This document shows positions 8,357-16,825 of a DNA stretch of 64,000 nt, in pieces; position 1 is the first letter of the stretch; each line of letters opens with the position of its first letter. Source of the stretch: CAJXWH01 sp964343365 (GTDB taxonomy: Bacteria; Pseudomonadota; Gammaproteobacteria; Arenicellales; UBA868); assembly GCA_964343365.1 (NCBI GenBank), contig CAYFJI010000002.1, forward strand, positions 24,002 to 88,001, written 5' to 3'. Under the pieces are notes generated by a model that was not told where the DNA came from, did no database searches, and worked only from the letters and a program-made list of their open reading frames with translations. Made by a program: the position numbers and the translations under genes.

Positions 8357-9619
8357 ATGAGCGACCATTCAAATTTGACCGAGCATCACATATTTGCACC
8401 CCTAGATCCTGAGCCACGACTATTGATGGGGCCAGGCCCTGTTGATGTTTACCCTCGCGTTTTGGGGGCTATGTCAAGTTCTATGCTGGGGCAGTTTGAT
8501 CCCCAGTTTACTGAATATATGAATGAGGTTATGACTTTATATCGACAAATATATCGAACGGACAATCACTGGACCCTGTTGGTAAATGGTACTGCTCGTG
8601 CAGGTATTGAAGCTTGCCTTAATTCTTTGATATCCCCAGGAGATAGAGTATTAATCCCTATTTTTGGGCGTTTTGGACATCTTCTGACTGAAATCGCTGA
8701 ACGTTCTGGCGCTGACATTATTAACCTTCAGGCAGAGTGGGGTACTGTATTCACGGTCGATCAAATTGCTGATGCTATTAAACAGCATAAGCCCCAAATT
8801 CTCGCTCTAGTCCATGGAGATACTTCTACTACTATGGCACAACCCTTGAATGAGATTGGTCCACTTTGTCGTAAATTAGGTGTGCTAACCTACGTTGATG
8901 CGACTGCAACATTGGGTGGGATGCCTTTGGAGACGGATTCTTGGTGTTTGGATGCCGTTTCTGCAGGTCTGCAAAAATGTATGTCAGGACCACCTGGCAC
9001 ATCTCCAGTAACCTTAAGTAATCGAGCGGTTGAACGAATTCAGCAACGTAAGCATGTAGAGGCTGGAATTCGGTCGGCAGATAGCGATGATGGAGACGGT
9101 ATAGTTATTCAGTCCAATTACTTTGATTTGGCAATGCTGATGGATTACTGGAGCCCTCGTCGACTTAATCACCATACGGAGTCTACTTCGATGCTATATG
9201 GTGCTAGAGAATGCGCTAGAGTGGTTTTGCAGGAAGGATTAGAAGAAGGTTTTGATCGCCATAAAGTTGCTAGTAAGGCGCTACGTAATGGTTTAACAGC
9301 TATGGGGCTTAGCCTCTTTGGTGATCCTGCGAATCGTATGAATAATGTGACGGGCATCCTCGTGCCTCCTGAAATTGTTGATGAGAGTTTAGTGCGCAAA
9401 TCAATGCTTGAGGATTTTGGTATTGAGATTGGCACCTCTTTTGGTCCATTACAGGGTAAGATCTGGCGGATTGGGACTATGGGTTACGTTTGTCGGAAAG
9501 CGAATGTTTTGCGCTGTCTTAGTAGCTTTGAGAATGTGCTTCGTCGTCAGGGTTTTGTTTCCGATCAGGGGGTTGGTGTAGATACGGCATGTGCAATATA
9601 TGATGCGACCGATAACTAA
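8357..9619 (+). CDS. pucG: (S)-ureidoglycine-glyoxylate aminotransferase
   Basis: This class V PLP aminotransferase should transfer the amino group of ureidoglycine to glyoxylate, giving oxalurate and glycine. The 420-residue protein has LLMGPGPVDVYPRVL at the N-terminus and a PLP lysine in SAGLQKCMSGPPG. Gln46 of LGQFDP and an Asn in RRLNHHTES match, as I remember, the Gln and Asn that separate ureidoglycine from serine/alanine-glyoxylate aminotransferases. An AGGAGA ribosome-binding site lies 12 bp upstream. The oxalurate product is the substrate of AllFGH encoded next. Serine- or alanine-glyoxylate aminotransferase is the alternative on sequence alone. Confidence 0.88.
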   Translation: MSDHSNLTEHHIFAPLDPEPRLLMGPGPVDVYPRVLGAMSSSMLGQFDPQFTEYMNEVMTLYRQIYRTDNHWTLLVNGTARAGIEACLNSLISPGDRVLIPIFGRFGHLLTEIAERSGADIINLQAEWGTVFTVDQIADAIKQHKPQILALVHGDTSTTMAQPLNEIGPLCRKLGVLTYVDATATLGGMPLETDSWCLDAVSAGLQKCMSGPPGTSPVTLSNRAVERIQQRKHVEAGIRSADSDDGDGIVIQSNYFDLAMLMDYWSPRRLNHHTESTSMLYGARECARVVLQEGLEEGFDRHKVASKALRNGLTAMGLSLFGDPANRMNNVTGILVPPEIVDESLVRKSMLEDFGIEIGTSFGPLQGKIWRIGTMGYVCRKANVLRCLSSFENVLRRQGFVSDQGVGVDTACAIYDATDN

Positions 9620-9632
9620 AGAGATTAATTAA

Positions 9633-9821
9633 ATGGCTGAAGAAAAAGTTAAAAACCGTTCTGCGTTACTGAACAGTCAAATTCAAGTTGTGAATATTGG
9701 ACTAAATAGATTTGCCGATGACCTTGTGAGGCAAGGTATTGAGGTAGTTCAAGTCGATTGGGCTCCACCAGCTAGAGGTAACCCAAGGCTCGCTGACTTA
9801 CTTTCAAAATTAACGGACTAG
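9633..9821 (+). CDS. Stand-alone C-terminal segment of AllF (FdrA), 62 residues
   Basis: This small protein aligns with the last roughly 50 residues of E. coli FdrA/AllF as I recall them: both carry a V-x-NIGL-x2-F-A-x2-L element, then a W-x-P-x-A-x-GN-x2-LA-x-LL segment (here VVNIGLNRFADDL and WAPPARGNPRLADLL). The main AllF protein here is 494 residues, against about 555 in E. coli, and ends where this segment would begin. The gene has its own AGAG ribosome-binding site, lies 13 bp after pucG and 2 bp before allG, and is intact. It is probably a separate subunit piece of oxamate carbamoyltransferase encoded out of order. Confidence 0.8.
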   Translation: MAEEKVKNRSALLNSQIQVVNIGLNRFADDLVRQGIEVVQVDWAPPARGNPRLADLLSKLTD

Positions 9822-9823
9822 AT

Positions 9824-11089
9824 TTGACTTTATCTCTCCAGCAGAAGATTTTTTCCGCAAATAAGGAAGCTCTTCAACGTCTATTCGACGCGGAACCAGT
9901 GCTGGTAGATGTTATTCCAGCAGGCGAAGCTATACCAGATCTGAATGATCATATGATTCTACATGCTGGACCACCTATCGATTGGAATGGTATGTGTGGA
10001 CCTATGCGTGGTGCGATAGCGGGGGTAGCGGTTTATGAGGGGTGGGCAAAAAATTTGAAAGAGGCAGAAAATTTAGCTTCTGAAGGCGTTTTTGAGTTCC
10101 ATCCCAATCATCATTTTTCCGCGGTAGGTCCTATGACAGGCCTAACAACTCGCAGTCAGCCAGTGTTAGTTGTTGAGAATAGAACTTTTGGTAACCGTGC
10201 GTTTTGCACCATTAACGAAGGGCTTGGTAAGGTAATCCGTTTCGGAGGTAATGATGATTCTGTTTTACTTCGACTTGCCTGGTTACGAGATATATTGGGA
10301 CCAGCGTTAAGTGAGGCTCTGAAAGTTGAATCAGGTATTCCACTAAAACCTCTTATTGCTCGAGGTCTTACGATGGGAGATGAAATGCATCAACGCAATG
10401 TGGGTTGTTCGAGCTTAATAATCCGTGAGTTGGCACCTCACCTCGCAAAAAAAGTCAGTAACAATAATCAGTTAACTGAAATTTTTTCTTTTCTCGGAAA
10501 CAATGATCAATTTTTTCTGAATATTGCTATGGCTATGGGCAAAGCAATAATGGATCCACTTCATAACATTAAGGCGTCTACAATTGTCACTGCAATGAGT
10601 CGAAATGGTACTGAATTTGGAGTGAGAGTAAGTGGGCTCGGTAATCAGTGGTTTACTGCGCCGGTTGAAATGCCACAAGGTTTATATTTTCCTGGATTTA
10701 CATCTAATGATGCTAATCCAGATATGGGTGACTCAACGATCGTTGAAACGGTTGGTCTTGGCGGATTCGCAATGGCTGCAGCGCCTGCAGTAGCAGGATT
10801 TGTGGGGGCTGGTACTGCAAGTGAAGCAGCTGACACAACTCGATTGATGGCGGAGATTACATTGGGTCAAAATCCAGAGTGGACTATACCGTCACTCGAT
10901 TTTGAAGGTGTACCAACTGGAATCGATATTCGATTAGTAGTTGAAACAGCTATAGCACCCATGATTAATACTGGTATTGCTCATAAAGAACCCGGTGTGG
11001 GTCAAGTCGGTGCTGGAGTGGTGCGCGCTCCATTGGAATGTTTTGAAAAAGCGCTAGAGGCTTTTGCAGATAAAGTGGGTGTGAAATGA
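9824..11089 (+). CDS. allG: Oxamate carbamoyltransferase subunit AllG (DUF1116, YlbE-like)
   Basis: AllG (YlbE, DUF1116) acts with AllF and AllH in oxamate carbamoyltransferase, which splits oxalurate with phosphate into oxamate and carbamoyl phosphate. The 421-residue protein shows the DUF1116 pattern: HAGPPIDWNGMCGPMRGAIAG near residues 47-66, AVGPMTGLTTRSQPV, NEGLGKVIRFGG, MGDEMHQRNVG and the C-terminal GVGQVGAGVVRAP. It starts at TTG 9824, two bases after the preceding stop, and its TGA overlaps the allF ATG, so tight translational coupling is likely. The role rests on E. coli all-gene work and this operon; there is no independent catalytic motif I can read. Confidence 0.9.
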   Translation: MTLSLQQKIFSANKEALQRLFDAEPVLVDVIPAGEAIPDLNDHMILHAGPPIDWNGMCGPMRGAIAGVAVYEGWAKNLKEAENLASEGVFEFHPNHHFSAVGPMTGLTTRSQPVLVVENRTFGNRAFCTINEGLGKVIRFGGNDDSVLLRLAWLRDILGPALSEALKVESGIPLKPLIARGLTMGDEMHQRNVGCSSLIIRELAPHLAKKVSNNNQLTEIFSFLGNNDQFFLNIAMAMGKAIMDPLHNIKASTIVTAMSRNGTEFGVRVSGLGNQWFTAPVEMPQGLYFPGFTSNDANPDMGDSTIVETVGLGGFAMAAAPAVAGFVGAGTASEAADTTRLMAEITLGQNPEWTIPSLDFEGVPTGIDIRLVVETAIAPMINTGIAHKEPGVGQVGAGVVRAPLECFEKALEAFADKVGVK

Positions 11090-12570
11090 GCTTTATAATA
11101 AATCAGGTCAAGAAAGGCCTCTTTCTAGACTCAGTGATGCTGATGCAGATATCTAGATCAGTATCGAAATTGGCCAGCGTGGAAGAAGCAGCATTAATGA
11201 TGGCAACTCCGGCAAATCAGCAGATACTGCGTGATTCAAATCTACTACAGTTAGGAGATCAAGAGGTCGTTGGTGGCGATCTGATTGTTGCGGTTCGAGC
11301 CAAAGATGAAAGTAGTGCAATTAGAGCGATAGAACAGGCAATTTCATCCCTTTCGGCGCCTGTTACTGCCTCTGTGGGCAGTCAAGCCATACAACCTCGG
11401 ACTTTGCGATCCGCATTGAAAGTTAATTCCGGAGCCAATTTAGCTTTGATATCAGTGCCAGGCGATTTTGCTTGCGGTGAAGGAAGAAAGGCTCTGAGAT
11501 CCGGACTAAATGTAATGATTTTTAGCGACAATGTACCGTTAAAAGAAGAGATTGCTATAAAAGAGGAGGCTAGGGAGAAGAGACTGATCGTCATGGGTCC
11601 AGATTGTGGCACAGCATTAATTGGTGGAACCCCGCTGGGTTTTGGTAATCGTGTGCCAACGGGAGCTATTGGCATAATCGGGGCTTCAGGCACTGGGATT
11701 CAGGAAGTCTCGACTCTTATAGCAAATAAAGGAGCAGGAATATCGCATGCAATAGGCGTTGGTGGAAGAGATTTGTGTGACGAAGTAGGTGGCATTAGCA
11801 CATTAACGGCTATTGATTGGTTGGAGTCGGATCAGATGACGCAACATATTGTTCTTATTTCGAAACCTCCTTCAACTGCGGTCGCAAAAAAAATCATCAC
11901 TCGTTTGGGTAACGCTCCAAAACCTGCGACAGTATGTTTTCTTGGAGCTCAAAATTTCGATATGCCAGCGAACGTTGTTAGTGCACGTACTCTACGTGCT
12001 GTTGCTGCTAGCGCTTTAAATTCTACGGAAGAAATTTTTGGTCAATTTAGACCACCAAAAAATCTTAGATTTTCTGGTAAGTTGATTCGAGGTTTGTTTT
12101 CAGGAGGTTCTCTAGCTGCTGAAGCTCAGATAATCTTGTTGGATCAAGGTTGCACACTACAGTCCAATGTTCCCATTCAAGGTGTAGAGACATTAGTTGA
12201 TGATTCTACCATGCACACATTGCTAGATCTTGGTGCTGATCAGTATACTCGTGGCCGTCCTCACCCAATGATTGATCCGGAGGTGCGAAACGATCTACTT
12301 GTGCAAGCGCTAAGTGATGATGAGATTGGCGTTATATTAATTGATGTGGTAATTGGTTTTGGCGCCAATGAAAATCCTGCTGCCCATGTTGTTCGAGCGA
12401 TTCAACAAAAACCAAATAGAGATACGTTAGTTGTAGCGTCGGTAACTGGAACCGAAAATGATCCCCAGATATTGAGCCATCAAATTGCTATTCTTGAATC
12501 TGCCGGAGTGCTTGTTGCTCCAAGTAACGCGCATGCAACCGAGGTAGCTTGGGCTTGTGTCTCAACTTGA
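11086..12570 (+). CDS. allF: Oxamate carbamoyltransferase subunit AllF (FdrA-like), lacking the C-terminal segment
   Basis: AllF/FdrA resembles succinyl-CoA synthetase subunits and is a component of oxamate carbamoyltransferase. The 494-residue protein has the family N-terminus (LDSVMLMQISR), MATPANQQIL, the VMGPDCGTALIGGTPLGF block near 165-182, IGASGTGIQEV, GVGGRDLCDEVGGIS, GRPHPMIDP near 390 and VTGTENDPQ. E. coli FdrA continues for about 60 more residues; here the frame stops after WACVST, and the missing segment is encoded as a separate 62-residue protein at 9633-9821. It overlaps allG by four bases (ATGA). Confidence 0.92.
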   Translation: MSFIINQVKKGLFLDSVMLMQISRSVSKLASVEEAALMMATPANQQILRDSNLLQLGDQEVVGGDLIVAVRAKDESSAIRAIEQAISSLSAPVTASVGSQAIQPRTLRSALKVNSGANLALISVPGDFACGEGRKALRSGLNVMIFSDNVPLKEEIAIKEEAREKRLIVMGPDCGTALIGGTPLGFGNRVPTGAIGIIGASGTGIQEVSTLIANKGAGISHAIGVGGRDLCDEVGGISTLTAIDWLESDQMTQHIVLISKPPSTAVAKKIITRLGNAPKPATVCFLGAQNFDMPANVVSARTLRAVAASALNSTEEIFGQFRPPKNLRFSGKLIRGLFSGGSLAAEAQIILLDQGCTLQSNVPIQGVETLVDDSTMHTLLDLGADQYTRGRPHPMIDPEVRNDLLVQALSDDEIGVILIDVVIGFGANENPAAHVVRAIQQKPNRDTLVVASVTGTENDPQILSHQIAILESAGVLVAPSNAHATEVAWACVST

Positions 12571-12653
12571 TTATGACCAGATTTATAAATGCTTTTAATT
12601 GTTTAGCATGTCAAGTGAGTCCAGCTCTTACCAGAAATATTGGGGATTTCTAA

Positions 12654-13556
12654 ATTCTCCCACAGGCCAGTAAAATTAGGGATTGTTCTGCAGTCTCGAT
12701 AGGCCAACTAGCTCGAAAGGTTATCAATCGTAGTGCTAGTGGGAGAGTATCCAGTAGTTTCCAGAAAAGTTTGTACTTAAAGCTTGAAGAAGGTTTTTGT
12801 TGTTTAGTGTCGGGACACTTAAGCGCGGGACCCATCAATGTAGTTTTAACGTCAATTGATCAGTTTAATATTGTAACGCCTGATGCCGATGTTTTTTTTG
12901 TAGATGATGGAATTGTGATTGGAGATCAACTCCGAGTAAAACTAAGTGGTACTCCAGTTTGGAAGCCACAGCCAGTTGATTGGTCGGAAAAAACATTGGC
13001 ACAAGGTCTTTTTGATCTTGACATGTTGTGTTTGGGTAGAAATCCGGATCAAGGTTTGTCGCGCCTCGTTTGGCCTAGCGTGTATTCTAGTTTCTTATCG
13101 CCTGAATTAGAAAGAGCACAACCTGTGTTTAATAGTTTGACTGATTGGTTGCGCCAGGCCATGACTGCAAAGTCTTCTTTTTTGCCGCCTAATGAGATTA
13201 TAAATTTGCTAGGTCTCGGTCCAGGTTTGACGCCGTCGGGCGATGATTTTCTTGTCGGTTTCTTGGTCGCTCTTTCGATAATTGATCGACAGGACTTAAT
13301 GTCGGGTATCTGCCAGATAATTCAACCATTAATTAATGAACTTACAGGACCGATTAGCAGTTTACATATTTTGGCAGCTATAGATGGAGAAGCTAGTGAG
13401 GTTTTACATAAAGCGTTAAACTCAATTTTGGTTGGTGGTCGTGATGAAATATCACAATGCATCAATTCAGTTTCCGTTGCGGGACATACATCTGGATGGG
13501 ATGCTTTGGCTGGCGCAATTACTGTTTTACGAGAATCAGCGTTTGTTAAATCTTAA
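12654..13556 (+). CDS. allH: Oxamate carbamoyltransferase subunit AllH (DUF2877, YlbF-like), probable ATT start
   Basis: This DUF2877 protein is the third subunit of the AllFGH oxamate carbamoyltransferase set. The family core is clear: GLGPGLTPSGDDFLVGFL near 182-199 and AGHTSGWDALAGA near the C-terminus. The first standard start is TTG 12771, but the same frame is open upstream from 12654 and encodes family-like N-terminal sequence (SIGQLARKV, then GRVSSSFQKSLYLKLEEG). No ATG, GTG or TTG occurs in that stretch; an ATT at 12654 lies 7 bp after GGGGA. I therefore place the start there, giving 300 residues, near the 271 of E. coli YlbF. A sequencing error or a shorter TTG-started protein is possible. 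Confidence 0.82.
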   Translation: MLPQASKIRDCSAVSIGQLARKVINRSASGRVSSSFQKSLYLKLEEGFCCLVSGHLSAGPINVVLTSIDQFNIVTPDADVFFVDDGIVIGDQLRVKLSGTPVWKPQPVDWSEKTLAQGLFDLDMLCLGRNPDQGLSRLVWPSVYSSFLSPELERAQPVFNSLTDWLRQAMTAKSSFLPPNEIINLLGLGPGLTPSGDDFLVGFLVALSIIDRQDLMSGICQIIQPLINELTGPISSLHILAAIDGEASEVLHKALNSILVGGRDEISQCINSVSVAGHTSGWDALAGAITVLRESAFVKS

Positions 13557-13567
13557 TCGTTCTTGTA

Positions 13568-15058
13568 TCACTCAACGTTGAAAGTCTCAGTACTTTTGAT
13601 AGCTAGGGCCCAATTTTCGAGTAAAGTTTGGCGTTTTTTTGTCGAAATATTAGGTTCGAATATCTTGTCGTTGTCCCAGAGTTTGTCTAGATCCTCGAGA
13701 GAATTGATAATTCCAGCCTGCAAGCTAACTAAAAAAGCTACCCCAAGACCTGTAGTTTCCATGACTTTGGAACGTTCTACTGTCACCCCTGTGACATCGG
13801 CAAGAAACTGAAGCATCCAATCGTTCTTGGACATTCCACCATCTACTCGAAGTGTTTTAATGGCTCCGGCGATATCGATTCTCATAGCATTCAACAAATC
13901 CGCACTTTGGTATCCGACAGATTCGAGTGCGGCCCGAATCATATCTGCTGGAGTTGTATCCCTGGTTAAGCCATAGATCGCACCACGAGCATTAGGATTC
14001 CAATGAGGCGCGCCAAGGCCGGTAAAACTTGGAACGAACATGATTCGGTCGTCAACTGAGTTCCGAGCATATGCTTCTGTTTCATCCGCAGACTTGATAA
14101 ATTGAAGATTATCCCGCATCCACTGGACAGCAGTGCCAGTGTTAAAGATAGAGCCTTCTATGGCATATTGAACATTGCCTCCTATTCTGTAGCTAAGGGT
14201 AGTTAACAATCGATGTTTAGAGCGTAGTATTTTTGTGCCCGTATTTACTAAAACAAATCCCCCAGTACCATAAGTACTTTTCACCATGCCGGGGTTTATG
14301 CAAGCTTGCCCTATAAGAGCTGCATGTTGATCTCCAGCTACTCCAAGTATCGGTATTGCCTTACCAAGCAACTTAGGGATGGAATATCCATAATCATCAG
14401 CAGAATCTTTCACTTCTGGCAGTATTATGTCGGGTACTCTAAAAATGCCCATCAAATCAGCATCCCATTTCTGCTTATGTATGTTAAATAGTGACGTTCT
14501 TGATGCATTTGTTGCATCTGTGGCATGGAGCTTACCTCCGGTCAATCTCCATAGTAAAAAACTATCAATTGTTCCAGCTGCTAATTCGCCTTTTTCTGCT
14601 CTTTTTCGAGCACCTTCTATATTGTCTAAGAGCCAGCACAATTTTGTGGCAGAGAAGTATGGATCAAGTAAGAGCCCGGTTTTTTCAATAATAAGGTCTT
14701 CAAAATTTTGTGCTCGGAGTTGGGCGCAAATTTGGGCAGTTCTTCGATCTTGCCATACAATAGCATTAGCTAATGGAATACCGGTTTTTCGATCCCACAG
14801 AACTATCGTTTCTCTTTGATTTGTAATCCCAATTCCAGAAACACTGCCGTTACACTGAGCGAGGGCCTCTTGGCAAACTTGGATAGTAGTGTTCCAAATT
14901 TCCTCGGGGTCATGTTCAACCCATCCATTTTTTGGATAGATTTGCTCGATCTCTTTTTGAGCACTTGATCTAACTGATCCATCCACATCGAAGACGATAG
15001 CTCTAGAACTTGTAGTGCCTTGGTCAATCGATAAAATTAATCTCTTTTCTTTTGTCAT
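13568..15058 (-). CDS. glpK: Glycerol kinase
   Basis: GlpK phosphorylates glycerol to sn-glycerol 3-phosphate with ATP. The 496-residue sequence has the FGGY-kinase N-terminus LSIDQGTTSSRAIVFD, the GITNQRETIVLWD motif, IVWQDRRTA, AGDQHAALIGQ near residue 263 and DGGMSKNDWMLQFLAD in the C-terminal domain. Length is typical. It is transcribed away from the glpD-like gene across a shared 118-bp region and ends 11 bp from the convergent allH stop. No glpF facilitator, glp transporter or GlpR repressor is visible, so glycerol may enter by diffusion or through genes elsewhere. Confidence 0.96.
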   Translation of the reverse strand: MTKEKRLILSIDQGTTSSRAIVFDVDGSVRSSAQKEIEQIYPKNGWVEHDPEEIWNTTIQVCQEALAQCNGSVSGIGITNQRETIVLWDRKTGIPLANAIVWQDRRTAQICAQLRAQNFEDLIIEKTGLLLDPYFSATKLCWLLDNIEGARKRAEKGELAAGTIDSFLLWRLTGGKLHATDATNASRTSLFNIHKQKWDADLMGIFRVPDIILPEVKDSADDYGYSIPKLLGKAIPILGVAGDQHAALIGQACINPGMVKSTYGTGGFVLVNTGTKILRSKHRLLTTLSYRIGGNVQYAIEGSIFNTGTAVQWMRDNLQFIKSADETEAYARNSVDDRIMFVPSFTGLGAPHWNPNARGAIYGLTRDTTPADMIRAALESVGYQSADLLNAMRIDIAGAIKTLRVDGGMSKNDWMLQFLADVTGVTVERSKVMETTGLGVAFLVSLQAGIINSLEDLDKLWDNDKIFEPNISTKKRQTLLENWALAIKSTETFNVE

Positions 15059-15099
15059 AGTCTCTAATATAGAGCTTGATAGCTGTTTGTAAACGAATT

Positions 15100-15128
15100 T
15101 ATCATTATTGGGGTTTATCCTAATGATA
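15100..15128. promoter_or_regulatory. Inverted repeat in the glpK-glpD divergent promoter region, probable operator
   Basis: TATCATTA (15100-15107) and TAATGATA (15121-15128) are perfect 8-bp inverted half-sites separated by 13 bp, so their centres are 21 bp apart, two helical turns. The element is 42 bp upstream of glpK and 49 bp upstream of glpD, so a dimeric regulator could control both genes. It does not match the GlpR consensus I know. Confidence 0.5.
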
Positions 15129-15176
15129 GTAATTTCATCAGGCTATAAAATTCTTGGAAATTAAAGAAATTAAGCG

Positions 15177-16778
15177 ATGCGATCGAGATACCTGCAAATT
15201 AGGCAACTGGAAGAAGCTGATTTAGATGTATTGATAATTGGGGGAGGTATTAATGGAGCTGCTGTAGCTGCTGCAATCGGCACTAGTAAGTATCGGGTCG
15301 CATTGGTCGACAAAGGAGATTTTTCTAGTCAAAGTAGTCAGAGCTCTTCTGCCTTCATTTGGGGTGGGATAAAGTATCTTCAGAGCGGAGAATTTGCCCT
15401 TGTGCGCCAGCTTTGCCGGCAAAGAAATGCTTTGATGAAGGCTTACCCCTCTCTAATTAGTGAAACACGATTTCTACTTCTTTTTAATGAAGAAAATTGG
15501 ATTAAGCGCCAATTTGTGTACCTCGCTACATGGTTATATTGGTTTTTAGGTGGAAGGAAAACAGATAAGCCAAGACTACAAAAAAATGAAAAAATTAGTC
15601 AATATGAGCCAGTTATTTCAAGAAAAAATAGATTTACTGGCGTGGAGTACTCAGACGCGACTCTAGTCGATGGAGATGCTAGGTTTGTTTTTAGCCTAAT
15701 AGATAAAGCTGCAAAAAACGGTTCTCTTGCCATTAACTATTTGACCGTTACAGGGTTAAAATTTACTAGGCATAATGATGGTGGTGTTTGGTGTGTAAGT
15801 TTGTTTGACGAAATAAATCAAAAAAAAATCACTATTAATGCGCGAATCGTTGTAAATGCTGCAGGTTCATTCGCAGATAATATTAACCAATTGGGTGGAG
15901 TCAAAACAAAATACCGACATGTTTTTTCCAAAGGAGTTCATTTGGTAGTAAAGCGATTATCAAAATCTAGTCGAGTACTTGCATTTTTTGCAAACGATGG
16001 ACGGCCATTCTTCATTATTCCTACGGGAGATGAAAGTAGTATCGGCACTACTGATACACAAGCTCATAGTCAAGACACTTGCGTCGACAAAAAGGATAGA
16101 GAATTTATTTTAGAGAATTTGAATGAGGTTCTTTCTAAATCTTTTCAACTCGGTTTAAGCGACATAATTTCAGAAAGATCCGGCGTCCGACCCTTGGCTG
16201 TGGCGAGGAAAAATAAAGAGCCAAAAGACTTTTTGCGTCTTTCTCGGCGACATTTCATTGAATCGAGTAAGAATTTTCCTATTATTACTATTTTCGGTGG
16301 AAAACTTACGACTTGTTTGGAAGTAGGTAGTGATGTTAGGCGTGAAATATCTTCTATTTTAGATTCTTCAAGTATGTTTTTTCGCGACCATTGGTTTGGT
16401 GAGCCAGATACTAAAACTAGGAGTGAGTTTTTGGATTTAGTGAGAAGTACGATGAACCAAAATAATTTGCCTGAGGGCATGATTGAGCGATTATGGCGTT
16501 ACTACGGAGAAGATGCATGCAATATCTTAACTAAAATTAATTCTGAGCCTGATAGCAATATGATTATTTTGAAAGAATTTAATATTACACGTGCTGAACT
16601 CGAATTTATTCGAGACTATCAGATGGTTATAAAACTTGAGGATTTTATTCGACGGCGAACTCTTTTTGCACTTACTTTTACTAAAAAAGAACTAAGTAAT
16701 ATTTCAGGAATGTGGCAAGCCTGCGAAATACTCTTTGGTGATTCAGCAAACGCTCGTTATTATGAATACTTTAGTTGA
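15177..16778 (+). CDS. glpD: FAD-dependent glycerol-3-phosphate dehydrogenase (GlpD/GlpA family)
   Basis: This enzyme should oxidise sn-glycerol 3-phosphate to dihydroxyacetone phosphate and pass electrons to quinone at the inner membrane. The 533-residue protein has an N-terminal dinucleotide fold (LIIGGGINGAAVAAAIG near 19-35), RIVVNAAGSFADNI, SERSGVRPLAV and FGGKLTTCLEVG, followed by the alpha-helical C-terminal domain, the order seen in GlpD. The usual SSRS-x3-HGG-x-RYL segment after the FAD site is altered to SSQSSQSSSAFIWGGIKYLQ, losing the conserved His. Divergent pairing with glpK supports the glycerol role, but this is a diverged member of the family. Confidence 0.85.
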   Translation: MRSRYLQIRQLEEADLDVLIIGGGINGAAVAAAIGTSKYRVALVDKGDFSSQSSQSSSAFIWGGIKYLQSGEFALVRQLCRQRNALMKAYPSLISETRFLLLFNEENWIKRQFVYLATWLYWFLGGRKTDKPRLQKNEKISQYEPVISRKNRFTGVEYSDATLVDGDARFVFSLIDKAAKNGSLAINYLTVTGLKFTRHNDGGVWCVSLFDEINQKKITINARIVVNAAGSFADNINQLGGVKTKYRHVFSKGVHLVVKRLSKSSRVLAFFANDGRPFFIIPTGDESSIGTTDTQAHSQDTCVDKKDREFILENLNEVLSKSFQLGLSDIISERSGVRPLAVARKNKEPKDFLRLSRRHFIESSKNFPIITIFGGKLTTCLEVGSDVRREISSILDSSSMFFRDHWFGEPDTKTRSEFLDLVRSTMNQNNLPEGMIERLWRYYGEDACNILTKINSEPDSNMIILKEFNITRAELEFIRDYQMVIKLEDFIRRRTLFALTFTKKELSNISGMWQACEILFGDSANARYYEYFS

Positions 16779-16825
16779 ATTTAAAGTTTTAGAAAATTCT
16801 CCCTAAATCTTATAGTTTAATGTTC

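Noticed and set aside
11382..11693. 103-residue minus-strand frame
   Set aside because: Antisense to allF and Pro/Ser-rich; no start signal.
12771..13556. TTG start for allH
   Set aside because: It would drop family-like N-terminal sequence encoded in the same frame; the ATT at 12654 fits better, though this is not certain.
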